Of a DNA stretch of 64,000 bases, positions 34,603-43,259 are shown piece after piece. The translations under genes and the position numbers were made by a program. Every line of letters starts with the position of its first letter. Positions within the stretch are counted from its first letter, which is position 1. This DNA comes from Betaproteobacteria bacterium (GTDB lineage: Bacteria > Bdellovibrionota_B > Oligoflexia > Silvanigrellales > Silvanigrellaceae): the NCBI GenBank assembly GCA_016868315.1, contig VGHE01000002.1:1-64000 (forward strand), read 5' to 3'. The notes below the pieces were generated by a model. That model had not been told where the DNA came from, ran no database searches, and saw nothing but the letters and a program-made list of their open reading frames with translations.

Positions 34603-34638
34603 AAAGGTGTTCGGTCTGCTTGCCAGCCGGACACCTTT
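34603..34638 (+). terminator. Hairpin after ettA
   Basis: AAAGGTGTTCGG pairs with CCGGACACCTTT (12 bp with one G-U), closing a loop of 12 bases, 31 bases after the ettA stop. The sequence after it is TTTCAGTTAAC, so the U-tract is poor, but position and stem fit a terminator. Confidence 0.55.
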
Positions 34639-34696
34639 CAGTTAACTGACACGCAACTGTTGCTTAGAAATCACAGTCAGACGGGGATTTGAGTTC

Positions 34697-36916
34697 ATGC
34701 TTCAATTCACGCTTGCGCGAGATGCACTTCTTGTGGGCTATGGAGCCGCGCGGGCGTCTGATGTCTCCCCGCTTGAAACGCCACCTCAGCCAAAGCCGGG
34801 TGTTCGCCCTTCGCTGTTTTTTGCCCCGACCCGCGATACCGCCGGGTTGTTGAGTCGCAAAACTTTCACACATCTTCTTCTTGTTCGAAAAGTTCAGGTC
34901 GATGGCCATGCGCGTGCATTGCTTTTGCCCTTTCCCACCAATGAGTGGGTTGCCGACTCTCAGTTAGAGACTCTTGTTGCTGCCGACCAACCGATGGGTG
35001 TGGCCACGTGTGTGGCTTTGGAAAGCAACCTCCACCCTGAAGCCGATATCTCCACAACGCGGTTCTCCTTTGAACACCCTGAATTGAAGAAGCCTGTTTC
35101 CGTCCAGATCGAGGGATTTATCTGTGAGAACACGCTGCGCGAGCAGTTCGTTCTTGAACACGTCCCTGCCGAATTTGCATGCTATGTGGTGCATTGGCAC
35201 CAACCAGAAATTGCAACCTCACAACAGGGTCAAACGACCTACGCGCACCTGCACAATGGCGCGTTGATTTCTTTTCGGCATGGACACTTTTTCTCTGCGA
35301 AACTTGAGCAGAACAACTCGCCGGTGCGACCAGCGTTTGCATCCTGTGTGCAGATGCAGGCCGAGCAATGCGCTGTGCGCGAATTTGCGTGCCGCCTGTC
35401 TGCACTTCTCACCACGGTGAAACAACTTGGAAGTGGCGCTCCTGCTGCGGTTCGCTCTCAAGTCCTACACACATGGCAATCACTGCAAAGCGAACCCATT
35501 GCCACGGGCACGAGCCAAGGCCTCATGGTTTGGCCGGTCGATACCCATCATGCATTCGAGCTCAATACGGGTTGGTGTACGTCTTTGGGAGCTGCTGTCG
35601 CACGCTGTCCACTCCCTTTTGCGGCGGCTCGTTCCGCTGTTTTGGCGAGCGATGCTGCCTGGCTCATGAAAATGAAAGAGCGTCGCAGTCTCGACCTGCC
35701 CGACTACGTTGCCGGCCTCTACCAACGCTCGTTGCTGACTCTGAAACAAATGCAAGACCCAACCGGTGGCATTATCGCAGCTCCTGAGTTTCAATTCGAA
35801 TTCACCGCATGTGGTGGCTACGGATATTGCTGGGGGCGTGATGCTGGCTTCATTTCGCTGGCCATGGACACCGCAGGACTCTACGAGGAATCGGCGCATT
35901 TTTATCGCTACATGGCCAAGTGTCAGTCTGAAAATGGCAGCTTCCTGCACCGCCACGATATGCATGGTCACCTGGGCCCGAGTTGGGGTCTGCTTCAGCC
36001 CGACGAAACCGGCAGTGTTCTTTTTGGCCTCTGGCAGCATGTTAAAATTTCCGGCCGCAAGGAAACTGCGGCGGAGTTGCGTGGAATGGTGGAGCGCGGC
36101 GCGCAGTGGCTTGCTTCCTATCGCTATGGCGACACCGAATGGCTGGGCGAGGGCTTTGATCTTTGGGAAGAACGTGAGGGCGTGCATCTTTATTCGGTCG
36201 CTGCTGCAGTGGCCGGATTGCGTGCTGCGGCTGATTTGGCAGACACGCTGAAGTGGCCTTCTCCCGTGTCCGCCTGGCGCGCACGCGCCGATGTACTCTC
36301 GAAGCTGCTCGAGGAGCACCTTGTTGCTGGGCAGCACTCGGGTGAAACATCCTTCGCTCGCACTCTCTTTTTGAAGAACACTGCACAGCATCCAGGCTTG
36401 AGTCAGCCCGCAGCGGAGTCCACATCGCAAGGGTTGTTGGATCCCAAACGTTGGGTCTCCGACTTTGTGGTCGATATTTCTTTGTTGGGTGTGGTCGAGC
36501 CTTTTGAAGCTGTCTCTGAAAAATTTGCAGAGCTCACCTTGCCAGCACTGTGCAAGGCGATGCGCAAAAAACTCTGGCGCTCTGGAGTGGGTGGCATTGG
36601 TCGCTATGAAGGCGACCACTACCGCGACGGCCAGCCCTGGATTCTCACCACACTCTGGCTTGCACTCGCGGCAGTCCGCTGTGGTGACAAACCTCTTGCG
36701 GCTGAGTGTCTCGCCTGGGTGTTGGCTCATGTGCCACGTGAAGGCCAACTTCCTGAACAAGTTGACCCACTCACGGGAGAACCCGCTTGGGTGATGCCGC
36801 TGACTTGGTCACACGCCATGTTTGTTCTTGCTTGTGTGCATGTTCCTAAAGATGTCTGGACAAGCGCTTTGCAGAATCTCAATTCATTTGAATCTAAACA
36901 GAAGAAAAACCGCTGA
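34697..36916 (+). CDS. GH15 family glucoamylase-like glycosidase
   Basis: 739 residues without a signal peptide, so cytoplasmic. The N-terminal 300 residues form a beta-sandwich as in prokaryotic glucoamylases, and the (alpha/alpha)6 barrel follows. GH15 signatures: GGYGYCWGRDAGF, DLWEEREGVHLYS with the proposed general acid at Glu491, and PEQVDPLTGEP with the proposed general base at Glu687 before PLTWSHAMF. It should release glucose from alpha-1,4-linked oligosaccharides (or trehalose-like substrates, which some family members use). It is the first gene before a MalEFG-type importer, 8 bases from the next gene, which supports a role in using imported oligosaccharides. Confidence 0.9.
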   Translation: MLQFTLARDALLVGYGAARASDVSPLETPPQPKPGVRPSLFFAPTRDTAGLLSRKTFTHLLLVRKVQVDGHARALLLPFPTNEWVADSQLETLVAADQPMGVATCVALESNLHPEADISTTRFSFEHPELKKPVSVQIEGFICENTLREQFVLEHVPAEFACYVVHWHQPEIATSQQGQTTYAHLHNGALISFRHGHFFSAKLEQNNSPVRPAFASCVQMQAEQCAVREFACRLSALLTTVKQLGSGAPAAVRSQVLHTWQSLQSEPIATGTSQGLMVWPVDTHHAFELNTGWCTSLGAAVARCPLPFAAARSAVLASDAAWLMKMKERRSLDLPDYVAGLYQRSLLTLKQMQDPTGGIIAAPEFQFEFTACGGYGYCWGRDAGFISLAMDTAGLYEESAHFYRYMAKCQSENGSFLHRHDMHGHLGPSWGLLQPDETGSVLFGLWQHVKISGRKETAAELRGMVERGAQWLASYRYGDTEWLGEGFDLWEEREGVHLYSVAAAVAGLRAAADLADTLKWPSPVSAWRARADVLSKLLEEHLVAGQHSGETSFARTLFLKNTAQHPGLSQPAAESTSQGLLDPKRWVSDFVVDISLLGVVEPFEAVSEKFAELTLPALCKAMRKKLWRSGVGGIGRYEGDHYRDGQPWILTTLWLALAAVRCGDKPLAAECLAWVLAHVPREGQLPEQVDPLTGEPAWVMPLTWSHAMFVLACVHVPKDVWTSALQNLNSFESKQKKNR

Positions 36917-36924
36917 GGAGTCTG

Positions 36925-38283
36925 ATGATGTTAAATCGAGCGAATCACATTCAATGTTCCAATGGATCCGGGACTTCTGGTTCGAACTCAAACGCATCCG
37001 GTGGCAAACCCAAAATCATTTTCTCTGTAATTGCCATTGTTGCAGCCGGCATCATCGGATTGCAGGTTCTTTCGAGCCGCAACAAGGGGCAACAGGGCAC
37101 AACAACGTCTGCAGGAAATGCTGCTGACGCCGTGGAAATCACCTTGTGGGATCAGGAAGAATCAGAGAATACTAAAGTGATGGACGACTGGATCGCCCGC
37201 TTTACCAAAGAAAATCCTAATATTCGTGTTATCCGCCAAACATATCCCAACGAAGATCTCCGCACCAAGTTCACCACAGCAGCAACGGCCGGACAGGCGG
37301 CTGAGCTCGTTTGGGGCCCCAACGATATCGCTGGTGTGTTCTCAACCGCGAAGCTCATTCAGCCTGTGGAGAGTTTCGTTGAGCTCAGCAAATTCACACC
37401 TGTGGCCGCAGAAGCTGCAACCCTCAAAGGGCAGGTTATGGGAGTGCCCACCACCTATGGCAACCATCTGGTTCTGTTTTTCAATAAGAACCTTGTAAAC
37501 ACTGCTCCCGCAACCACTGCGGAGTTGATTGAAGAAGCCCGTAAACACACCGATGCCAAAAACAACCAATATGGTTTGGTCTTTTTTCAGAACGAACCCT
37601 TTTGGCTCGTGCCATTCGTAGGTGCGTTTGGCGGCTGGCCGCTGAATGTTCAAGCCGATGGCTCGGCTCAGCCTGAGCTCAACTCCGAGGCCATGAAAAA
37701 CGCTCTTGCGTATATTTATCGCCTCAAAAAGGTCGAGAAAATCATCCCCAACGAATGCGATTACGATTGTGCTAAGGGTTTGTTCCTCGAAGGTAAAGCT
37801 GCGTTCACCATCAATGGTGATTGGAGTGTCAAAGAGTTCCAAGCCAAGTTGGGTGAAAAACTCGGAATTGCAGCACTTCCCGTTCTGACCGAAACTGGCA
37901 AGCCCATGACACCCATGGTGAGCGGCCGTTACGTTATGGTCAACGCACAGTTGCCCGAGAAAAAGAAGGATGCGGTCAAGAAATTTCTCGCTTTCCTGAC
38001 CTCACGCGAAATCCAAATTGAAGTTGCAGAGCGCCTTGGCCGCATTCCTGCAACCACCGAAGCCCTCACCGATTCAAGAGTTGCAGGCCTCGCAGCTATT
38101 CAGCCACTGATTGCAGCGGCTGCGAATGGTCGCCCGATGCCCGCTCAAACTGAAATGCGCGCTGCGTGGGATGCTATGCGTCCTGTTCAGCAAAAGATTA
38201 TGTCGGGCGATTTGACCGCTGAGGCTGGCGTGAATGTCATGCAGCAAAGCGCGTTGGAAAAGCTTGCATCGCTCAAGAAGTGA
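36925..38283 (+). CDS. Maltose-type ABC transporter substrate-binding protein, membrane-anchored
   Basis: 452 residues resembling MalE-type sugar-binding proteins: VEITLWDQEESENTKVMDDWIARFTKENP at the start of the mature domain, GQAAELVWGPNDIAG, GVPTTYGNHLVLFFNK and AAFTINGDWSVKEF. A hydrophobic helix (about 29-50) carries no cleavable lipobox, so the protein seems anchored by an uncleaved helix rather than a lipid. GAGGAG is well placed for either ATG 36925 or 36928. It follows GH15 by 8 bases and precedes MalF and MalG homologues. The ligand is probably a maltodextrin, judged by neighbours. Confidence 0.85.
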   Translation: MMLNRANHIQCSNGSGTSGSNSNASGGKPKIIFSVIAIVAAGIIGLQVLSSRNKGQQGTTTSAGNAADAVEITLWDQEESENTKVMDDWIARFTKENPNIRVIRQTYPNEDLRTKFTTAATAGQAAELVWGPNDIAGVFSTAKLIQPVESFVELSKFTPVAAEAATLKGQVMGVPTTYGNHLVLFFNKNLVNTAPATTAELIEEARKHTDAKNNQYGLVFFQNEPFWLVPFVGAFGGWPLNVQADGSAQPELNSEAMKNALAYIYRLKKVEKIIPNECDYDCAKGLFLEGKAAFTINGDWSVKEFQAKLGEKLGIAALPVLTETGKPMTPMVSGRYVMVNAQLPEKKKDAVKKFLAFLTSREIQIEVAERLGRIPATTEALTDSRVAGLAAIQPLIAAAANGRPMPAQTEMRAAWDAMRPVQQKIMSGDLTAEAGVNVMQQSALEKLASLKK

Positions 38284-38295
38284 GCCACACCCAAC

Positions 38296-39525
38296 ATGAC
38301 GACTTTGTCTTTGTTGCCCGCTGTTCTTGAAGTTATCCGTCTGCTTCTCATTGTTGCAGTTGCTGTGGCCGGTTTGGTTGGCTTTCTTTGGGCCAACTAC
38401 AAAACCTGGCACTCTGAATATTACCTTCCAGGTGCAGCTCTGCTTGCGTTGGTTGTGGCAGCTGAACTGCATCTTGTGTTTGAAGCATCTCTAGCCATCT
38501 CTGTTGTTCTGGGCGCATTACCGCTGCTTTTGGCCGTGCTTTTTAAATACGCTATTCGCGGCCGTTGGATGGTGCCTTTTTTGTTCGCGGCACCCGCTTC
38601 GGTCGGGGTTGCACTGCTCTTTTTGTACCCGCTGGTTTTTGAAATTTATCTGTCCTTTCACCGCCTGAATCTCGAAACACTCGGCGACTGGATTCGCACA
38701 GGAGCCATTGATTTTACCGGTTTCGAGAATTTCATTGAGGTTCTGCAGGTTGGCAGTGAGACCAAGGAAAGCTTCTGGATTGTGACCGCCCGTACTTTTG
38801 CCTGGACTGGTATAAATCTGGTCTTTCACGTGTTTTTTGGCCTTGTGTTGGCTCTTTTTCTCAACCAAAAAATCCGAGGTGTGGGTGCATATAGAACCAT
38901 TCTGATGCTGCCTTGGGCTATTCCGCAGCTGATCGCTGTTCTGGCTTGGCGTGGTGAATTTCATTCCACATTTGGTTACGTGAACAATCTGATTCGCATC
39001 GTGAACGATGTTTTCAGTTTTGGAGTGGGCGAGGGCAGAATTGCACCGCTCGAATGGGTTGGATTTCGTCCGCAGGAGTGGTGGACCAATCCGCAAGCAC
39101 TATTTGCCTCTATCTGTATTGTGAATATCTGGCTGGGTATCCCTTTCATGATGATGGTCTCTTTGAGCGGCTTGCAGTCGATTTCCAAAAGCTACTATGA
39201 GGCGGCGAGTCTTGATGGTGCCAGTGCGTGGCAACGTTTTCGGCACATCACACTGCCGTTGCTCAAGCCCATTATGGTTCCTTCCATGATTCTTGGGATG
39301 ATCTGGACGTTCAATAACGTGAACGTTGTTTACCTGATGACCGCTCAGCGCGGTGGCTCCGAGGGCGCCGATATTCTCGTGAGCGACCTTTACAAGCAAG
39401 CTTTCGTCTATAATCGCTACAGTTTCTCGGCAGCTTATGCGATCGTTATTTTCTTGATCCTGTTGGTTCTCACAGCCGTCTGGATGAAATCCTCGCGCAT
39501 GACTGAAGATCCTGGGCGAAACTGA
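38296..39525 (+). CDS. Maltose-type ABC transporter permease (MalF-like)
   Basis: 409 residues, about nine predicted helices. Like MalF it has extra N-terminal helices before the conserved permease core. The EAA loop that contacts the ATPase is YYEAASLDGASAWQRFRHI...LPLLKP near residue 305. It starts 12 bases after the binding-protein stop and is part of the glucoamylase-importer operon. No ATPase gene is in this operon. Confidence 0.9.
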   Translation: MTTLSLLPAVLEVIRLLLIVAVAVAGLVGFLWANYKTWHSEYYLPGAALLALVVAAELHLVFEASLAISVVLGALPLLLAVLFKYAIRGRWMVPFLFAAPASVGVALLFLYPLVFEIYLSFHRLNLETLGDWIRTGAIDFTGFENFIEVLQVGSETKESFWIVTARTFAWTGINLVFHVFFGLVLALFLNQKIRGVGAYRTILMLPWAIPQLIAVLAWRGEFHSTFGYVNNLIRIVNDVFSFGVGEGRIAPLEWVGFRPQEWWTNPQALFASICIVNIWLGIPFMMMVSLSGLQSISKSYYEAASLDGASAWQRFRHITLPLLKPIMVPSMILGMIWTFNNVNVVYLMTAQRGGSEGADILVSDLYKQAFVYNRYSFSAAYAIVIFLILLVLTAVWMKSSRMTEDPGRN

Positions 39526-39546
39526 TGTTCGATAAGGAAAAGTACC

Positions 39547-40389
39547 GTGTCGTCTTTGGATAAAGTAAGTTTAAGGCAATCTATCGTCACTCACGCCTTT
39601 CTTTGGATTGCGTGTCTTGTGGCGCTTTTTCCGGTTTCGCGCATCATCACCATCTCATTGCGTCCGGGCAATCGGCTGTTGTCCTCTGATCTGAGCCTGA
39701 TTCCAGCCGATGCGACTCTCTCGAGTTATGTGAAGATTGTTACCGAAAAACCATTTTTGCAGTGGCTCTACAACAGTTTGCTTATCACCGTGACAACAAG
39801 CCTGATTGGCGTGTGCCTCGCTGCAACTGCGGCCTATGCGTTTTCGCGCTACAAGTTTCCCGGCAGAAAATCAGGGTTGTTGTTCCTCATGACAACCCAA
39901 ATGATTCCGGGCGCAATGTTGCTTCTGCCTATTTATCTTGTGCTCACCAAAATCGGCCTCAACAACACCTACACAGGTCTCGTTGTTGCTTATTCGGTGA
40001 CCACTCTGCCCTTCTCGATTTGGATTCTCAAAGGGTATTTTGACACCGTACCCAAGAGCCTCGAAGAGGCTGCGCGCATTGATGGTTGCACCGAATTTGG
40101 GGCGTTCTACCGCATTCTTTTGCCCCTCTCGAAGCCATCGTTGGCAATCGTTTTTCTTTTTAACTTCACCCAGGCGTGGAATGAGTATCTTGTGGCTTCA
40201 ACCATCCTTCAAGACTCCCGCCTACGGACCTGGCCGCTTGGGCTGTATGAGTTGCAGGGTAACTTCAACTCCGAATGGGGTTTGTTTGCAGCTGGCTCAG
40301 TGCTGATTTCGGTACCGGTCATCCTACTCTTCCTATACTCAAGTAAGTACATGATATCAGGATTGACTTTGGGCGGAGTTAAGGGCTGA
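39547..40389 (+). CDS. Maltose-type ABC transporter permease (MalG-like)
   Basis: 280 residues, six predicted helices. The EAA loop EEAARIDGCTEFGAFYRI...LPLSKP lies near residue 180 and the protein ends SGLTLGGVKG, as MalG proteins do. The GTG start at 39547 has AAGGAA upstream. It forms the inner-membrane channel together with the preceding MalF-like protein and is the last gene of the operon, followed by a terminator. Confidence 0.9.
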   Translation: MSSLDKVSLRQSIVTHAFLWIACLVALFPVSRIITISLRPGNRLLSSDLSLIPADATLSSYVKIVTEKPFLQWLYNSLLITVTTSLIGVCLAATAAYAFSRYKFPGRKSGLLFLMTTQMIPGAMLLLPIYLVLTKIGLNNTYTGLVVAYSVTTLPFSIWILKGYFDTVPKSLEEAARIDGCTEFGAFYRILLPLSKPSLAIVFLFNFTQAWNEYLVASTILQDSRLRTWPLGLYELQGNFNSEWGLFAAGSVLISVPVILLFLYSSKYMISGLTLGGVKG

Positions 40390-40400
40390 AATTCCTTGGA

Positions 40401-40435
40401 TGGGGCATGTTTTTTTGATTGAATGCCTCATTTTT
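40401..40435 (+). terminator. Intrinsic terminator of the glucoamylase-importer operon
   Basis: TGGGGCAT pairs with ATGCCTCA (8 bp, one G-U) around a 14-base T-rich loop and is followed by TTTTT, 11 bases after the MalG-like stop. Confidence 0.65.
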
Positions 40436-40486
40436 GAGTGTTAGAGCTCGGTCGTTCTTGGATAGCACACGCTGAGGAGGTCTTTT

Positions 40487-41041
40487 ATGGCACGCACTGC
40501 TGCCTTGTTGGCAAGTCTCGTTTCCGGTTTTGCTTTTGCTGCTCCTGGTTTCGTCGTTGATTCGGTCACTGGCCCACGCACCGACGCCATTGTTCTGGAG
40601 CGCGTTGTGTACACGGGCGCGTGCCCTGGAAACACGCTTAACCCCGTGCGTGGCTATTTCTTCGATCCTGAAGTCTCAACTGTTCAAGGCCGTCGCGTGA
40701 GAATCGTGAACGTCACCCCAGGCATGAGCGCCGATCCCTATCCTTACACTGATCGCCAGTATCAGTCGGGCGGACGCTCCGAGAAAATCGACTTCTTTCC
40801 CCGCTCGCAGCACGGACAGCGTTACTTCTCGGTTGCCGAAGGTCTCAACGATTTCGAAGTGACCTATTCCGATGGCGGACGCGTTGTTGAAACCAAATTC
40901 TTCCAGTTCCCAGTCATGATCACAACCCGCTATCAGTCGCGTTACCCTGTGTGCCGCGTTGAACAGCGTTGCGGCCCTGGTCCGAACGGCGGCGCGGTCT
41001 GCTATCCGCAAACCATCTGCGATTGCCAATATCTGAACTGA
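40487..41041 (+). CDS. Small secreted protein, unknown function
   Basis: 184 residues with a signal peptide ending GFAFA. The mature protein appears beta-rich, has a long tract of polar and aromatic residues (ADPYPYTDRQYQSGG), and ends in a Cys-rich segment (PVCRVEQRC, CYPQTICDCQY) likely held by disulfides. GAGGAGG precedes the ATG. It has no recognised family. The following gene starts 1 base after its stop, so the two may be translated together. Confidence 0.65.
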   Translation: MARTAALLASLVSGFAFAAPGFVVDSVTGPRTDAIVLERVVYTGACPGNTLNPVRGYFFDPEVSTVQGRRVRIVNVTPGMSADPYPYTDRQYQSGGRSEKIDFFPRSQHGQRYFSVAEGLNDFEVTYSDGGRVVETKFFQFPVMITTRYQSRYPVCRVEQRCGPGPNGGAVCYPQTICDCQYLN

Positions 41042-41042
41042 G

Positions 41043-41882
41043 TTGAAACTCACATTCGGTCGCTGCATTGGTATCGATTACTCCGGGGCTCAGCATGCAC
41101 ATGCTGGGCTGCCGGGGTTACGCGTTTTTGAGGCTGAAATATCTGATACCGATGCTCTAGAGTGTCGACCAGATTCGCAACAGCCGAAGCGGCATTGGAG
41201 TCGCGCAGAACTTGCGCAATGGCTTGTCGAGCAAATTCTCGTGACACACCAGTCGGCGAAATTTCCACTGCTCATTGGCATCGATCACGCCCTGTCATTT
41301 CCCTTGGCCTACTATGAAAAATATCAGCTCCAGAAAAACTGGAATATCTTCCTTGAAGATTATTGTGCGCATTGGGGTGCATTAGTCGGTTCCACCAGCG
41401 TGCGCGAAACTCTTCAATCCCAGCAGCAGCAAAAGCAGCTTTTCGACGGACGTTGCGGTGAATCACGTTGGCGTCGTCTTGCTGAACAGAGATCCAAAGG
41501 GGCCAAATCGGTATTTCATTTTGGCGTACCCGGTGCTGTTGCGAGCTCAACACATGCTGGTTTGGTTTGGATTCAATTCTTGCGCACGCATCCGCGCGTG
41601 GGACCTCTGATTCACTTCTGGCCGTTCGATGGTTGGATTCCAGAGCATGGCAAAACAGTTGTGACTGAAATTTATCCTGCATTGTGGAATAAGTTCATCT
41701 CGAAAGATTCTCTCACTCAGGATCAGCATGACGCTCGTGTTGTTGCGCTGGGCTTGCGCGAGGCCATGGTGAGTGGCGAGCTCGAAGCATGGTTCCAACC
41801 CGAACAGTGGAACAACATCCATTTGTCTGAAGTGGAGCGCAAACAGGCTCTAGTTGAAGGTTGGATCTTGGGGTTGAGTTGA
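41043..41882 (+). CDS. DUF429-like RNase H-fold protein
   Basis: 279 residues, cytoplasmic. Acidic motifs in the order of the DUF429 family are visible: CIGIDYSG near residue 8, LLIGIDHALSFP near 75, VTEIYPALW near 208, and QHDARVVALGL near 228. The fold is RNase H-like; the function of the family is unknown. The start is TTG at 41043, 1 base after the preceding stop, and it has no clear ribosome site, so coupled translation is likely. The next gene is convergent. Confidence 0.55.
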   Translation: MKLTFGRCIGIDYSGAQHAHAGLPGLRVFEAEISDTDALECRPDSQQPKRHWSRAELAQWLVEQILVTHQSAKFPLLIGIDHALSFPLAYYEKYQLQKNWNIFLEDYCAHWGALVGSTSVRETLQSQQQQKQLFDGRCGESRWRRLAEQRSKGAKSVFHFGVPGAVASSTHAGLVWIQFLRTHPRVGPLIHFWPFDGWIPEHGKTVVTEIYPALWNKFISKDSLTQDQHDARVVALGLREAMVSGELEAWFQPEQWNNIHLSEVERKQALVEGWILGLS

Positions 41883-41967
41883 TACTGAAGCGATCGCCAT
41901 TCAGAAGTCAAATTCCAAATTCGCAACTAAAAATTTCGCTTCTCAACCCAACCACTTTTATTTCGTC

Positions 41968-41982
41968 GCGCCAATGAGGCGC
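41968..41982 (-). terminator. Short GC hairpin after the lysozyme-like gene
   Basis: GCGCC and GGCGC form a 5-bp stem (7 with flanking pairs) 12 bases beyond the lysozyme-like stop. No U-run follows on the minus strand, so termination is uncertain. Confidence 0.3.
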
Positions 41983-41993
41983 AATACAACCTC

Positions 41994-42512
41994 TTACTTG
42001 CCCAGACGGTCATCAAGGCGCGCGCGGCATGCTTCAACTCTGGTTTTGAGGGCAGGCACTGCACCACCGCAGTCCCAATCCTTCCAGCCCGCCCGCGAGA
42101 GGCGTACGAAAGCACAGTTGGCATTCACCTGAGGATCTTCAAGATTGTAGCCACACGTGCGACCACTGGCGTTCCATGCGGGTTGGGTGGGGTGCTTTAC
42201 ACCCCGGCCACCCTCGCCTCCCGGATATGTTTCGTTGATTTGAAAGAGTCCAACATGAACACCCAAGCGCGCATTTGCACGGCCACCCGACTCACACAGA
42301 ATGATACAAGTTGCGCGATTTCGATCCCACAGCGGAAAACCAGCGTTGTCGACGTAGGTACGCAATTGCAGAAGCTTGCCATCGGTCATCAAGAGGTCGT
42401 CGTTGGCGCCGTTCACGGTCGATTCAGAATTTTTGAGATCAGTTCCCGTTGAGCAGGCGATAGCTGCGCAAGATGCGAGGGCGAGCGAGAAAAAGAGCTT
42501 CATGGATTTCAT
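41994..42512 (-). CDS. Lysozyme-like lipoprotein (putative peptidoglycan hydrolase)
   Basis: 172 residues, lipoprotein signal ending CAAIAC. The domain has the pattern of lysozyme or transglycosylase folds: CIILCESGGRANA with the candidate catalytic Glu, HVGLFQIN, NASGRTCGYNLEDPQVNANCAFVRL and GWKDWDCGG. The four or more cysteines suggest disulfides outside the cytoplasm. It probably cleaves peptidoglycan glycan strands in the periplasm or in other cells. It stands alone between a convergent DUF429-like gene and a divergent DUF3015 pair. Confidence 0.7.
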   Translation of the reverse strand: MKSMKLFFSLALASCAAIACSTGTDLKNSESTVNGANDDLLMTDGKLLQLRTYVDNAGFPLWDRNRATCIILCESGGRANARLGVHVGLFQINETYPGGEGGRGVKHPTQPAWNASGRTCGYNLEDPQVNANCAFVRLSRAGWKDWDCGGAVPALKTRVEACRARLDDRLGK

Positions 42513-42743
42513 GATTCAGATCCTCCCGGTTGGCCGTGTATCCAATGAAAGGAGGCAAACGCAAGAGTATTTTTTAAAACTCTGTTATTTTGGGAGTATG
42601 TCAATCTTTTCATTGCTGCGGCCGGGTTCTAAGCCCCGCTTGCAAAGGGTCAATACCCTGACACACCAAAGCATTTTGAGCATTTCACAACCGCTCATCC
42701 TTGCTAATCTTAAACCTGCATCATTCACCTTAAGGAGGTTATC

Positions 42744-43259
42744 GTGAGGTTATTGCAGAAGTCTCTGGCTGCAGCTGCAGTTGCGCTGCTGGTGCTGCCA
42801 ACGGTCGCTCAGGCTCAGCGTAAGTACGGCATGGCGGGTTGTGGTTTAGGTTCGGTTGTCATGGGTGCCAAGGGTTCCCAGATTTCAGCTGCCACAACAA
42901 ACGGTACGGGCGTTCAAACGTTCGGCATCAGTTCTGGTACCTCGAATTGCAATCCAGATTCGAAGGCTGCTGTGAGCGAAGCGCAGGAAACATATATGTT
43001 CAACAACTATGCTTCTCTTTCGAAAGAGACAGCGCAGGGCTCTGGAGCGACTCTCGCAGGCCTGGCAACCGTCTTGGGTTGCGGCGAGGCTCAGCAAGCT
43101 GAGTTCAACAAGTTCGTTCAAGAAGAGCACCGCACCATTTTCTCGGCACCAGGCGCAGTTGCTGCTCTGGAAACCCTGAAGGAAACGCTCGCTAAGAATG
43201 AGCAGCTTGCACAAAACTGCAAACATGCATCTAACTCGAATACGAAGGGAGCTCACTAA
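42744..43259 (+). CDS. DUF3015 family secreted protein
   Basis: 171 residues, signal peptide ending VAQAQ. The GTG start has a perfect TAAGGAGGT just upstream. DUF3015 blocks: YGMAGCGLGSVVMG, SSGTSNCNPDS, MFNNYASLSKETAQGSG, VLGC and EEHRTIFSAPGAVAALETLK. It is the short-form counterpart of the 31552-32187 protein, sharing its C-terminal APGAVAAL block but lacking the hydrophobic insertion. Its stop overlaps the next start by one base (TAATG). Confidence 0.85.
   Translation: MRLLQKSLAAAAVALLVLPTVAQAQRKYGMAGCGLGSVVMGAKGSQISAATTNGTGVQTFGISSGTSNCNPDSKAAVSEAQETYMFNNYASLSKETAQGSGATLAGLATVLGCGEAQQAEFNKFVQEEHRTIFSAPGAVAALETLKETLAKNEQLAQNCKHASNSNTKGAH

Noticed and set aside
34653-34663. Palindrome GCAACTGTTGC upstream of the glucoamylase operon as a repressor site.
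   Set aside because: Only 11 bases, not repeated before the other sugar operons, and no regulator gene is nearby.
35480-36760. A 426-codon minus-strand frame opposite the GH15 gene.
   Set aside because: It is a shadow of the GH15 reading frame, which holds both catalytic motifs.
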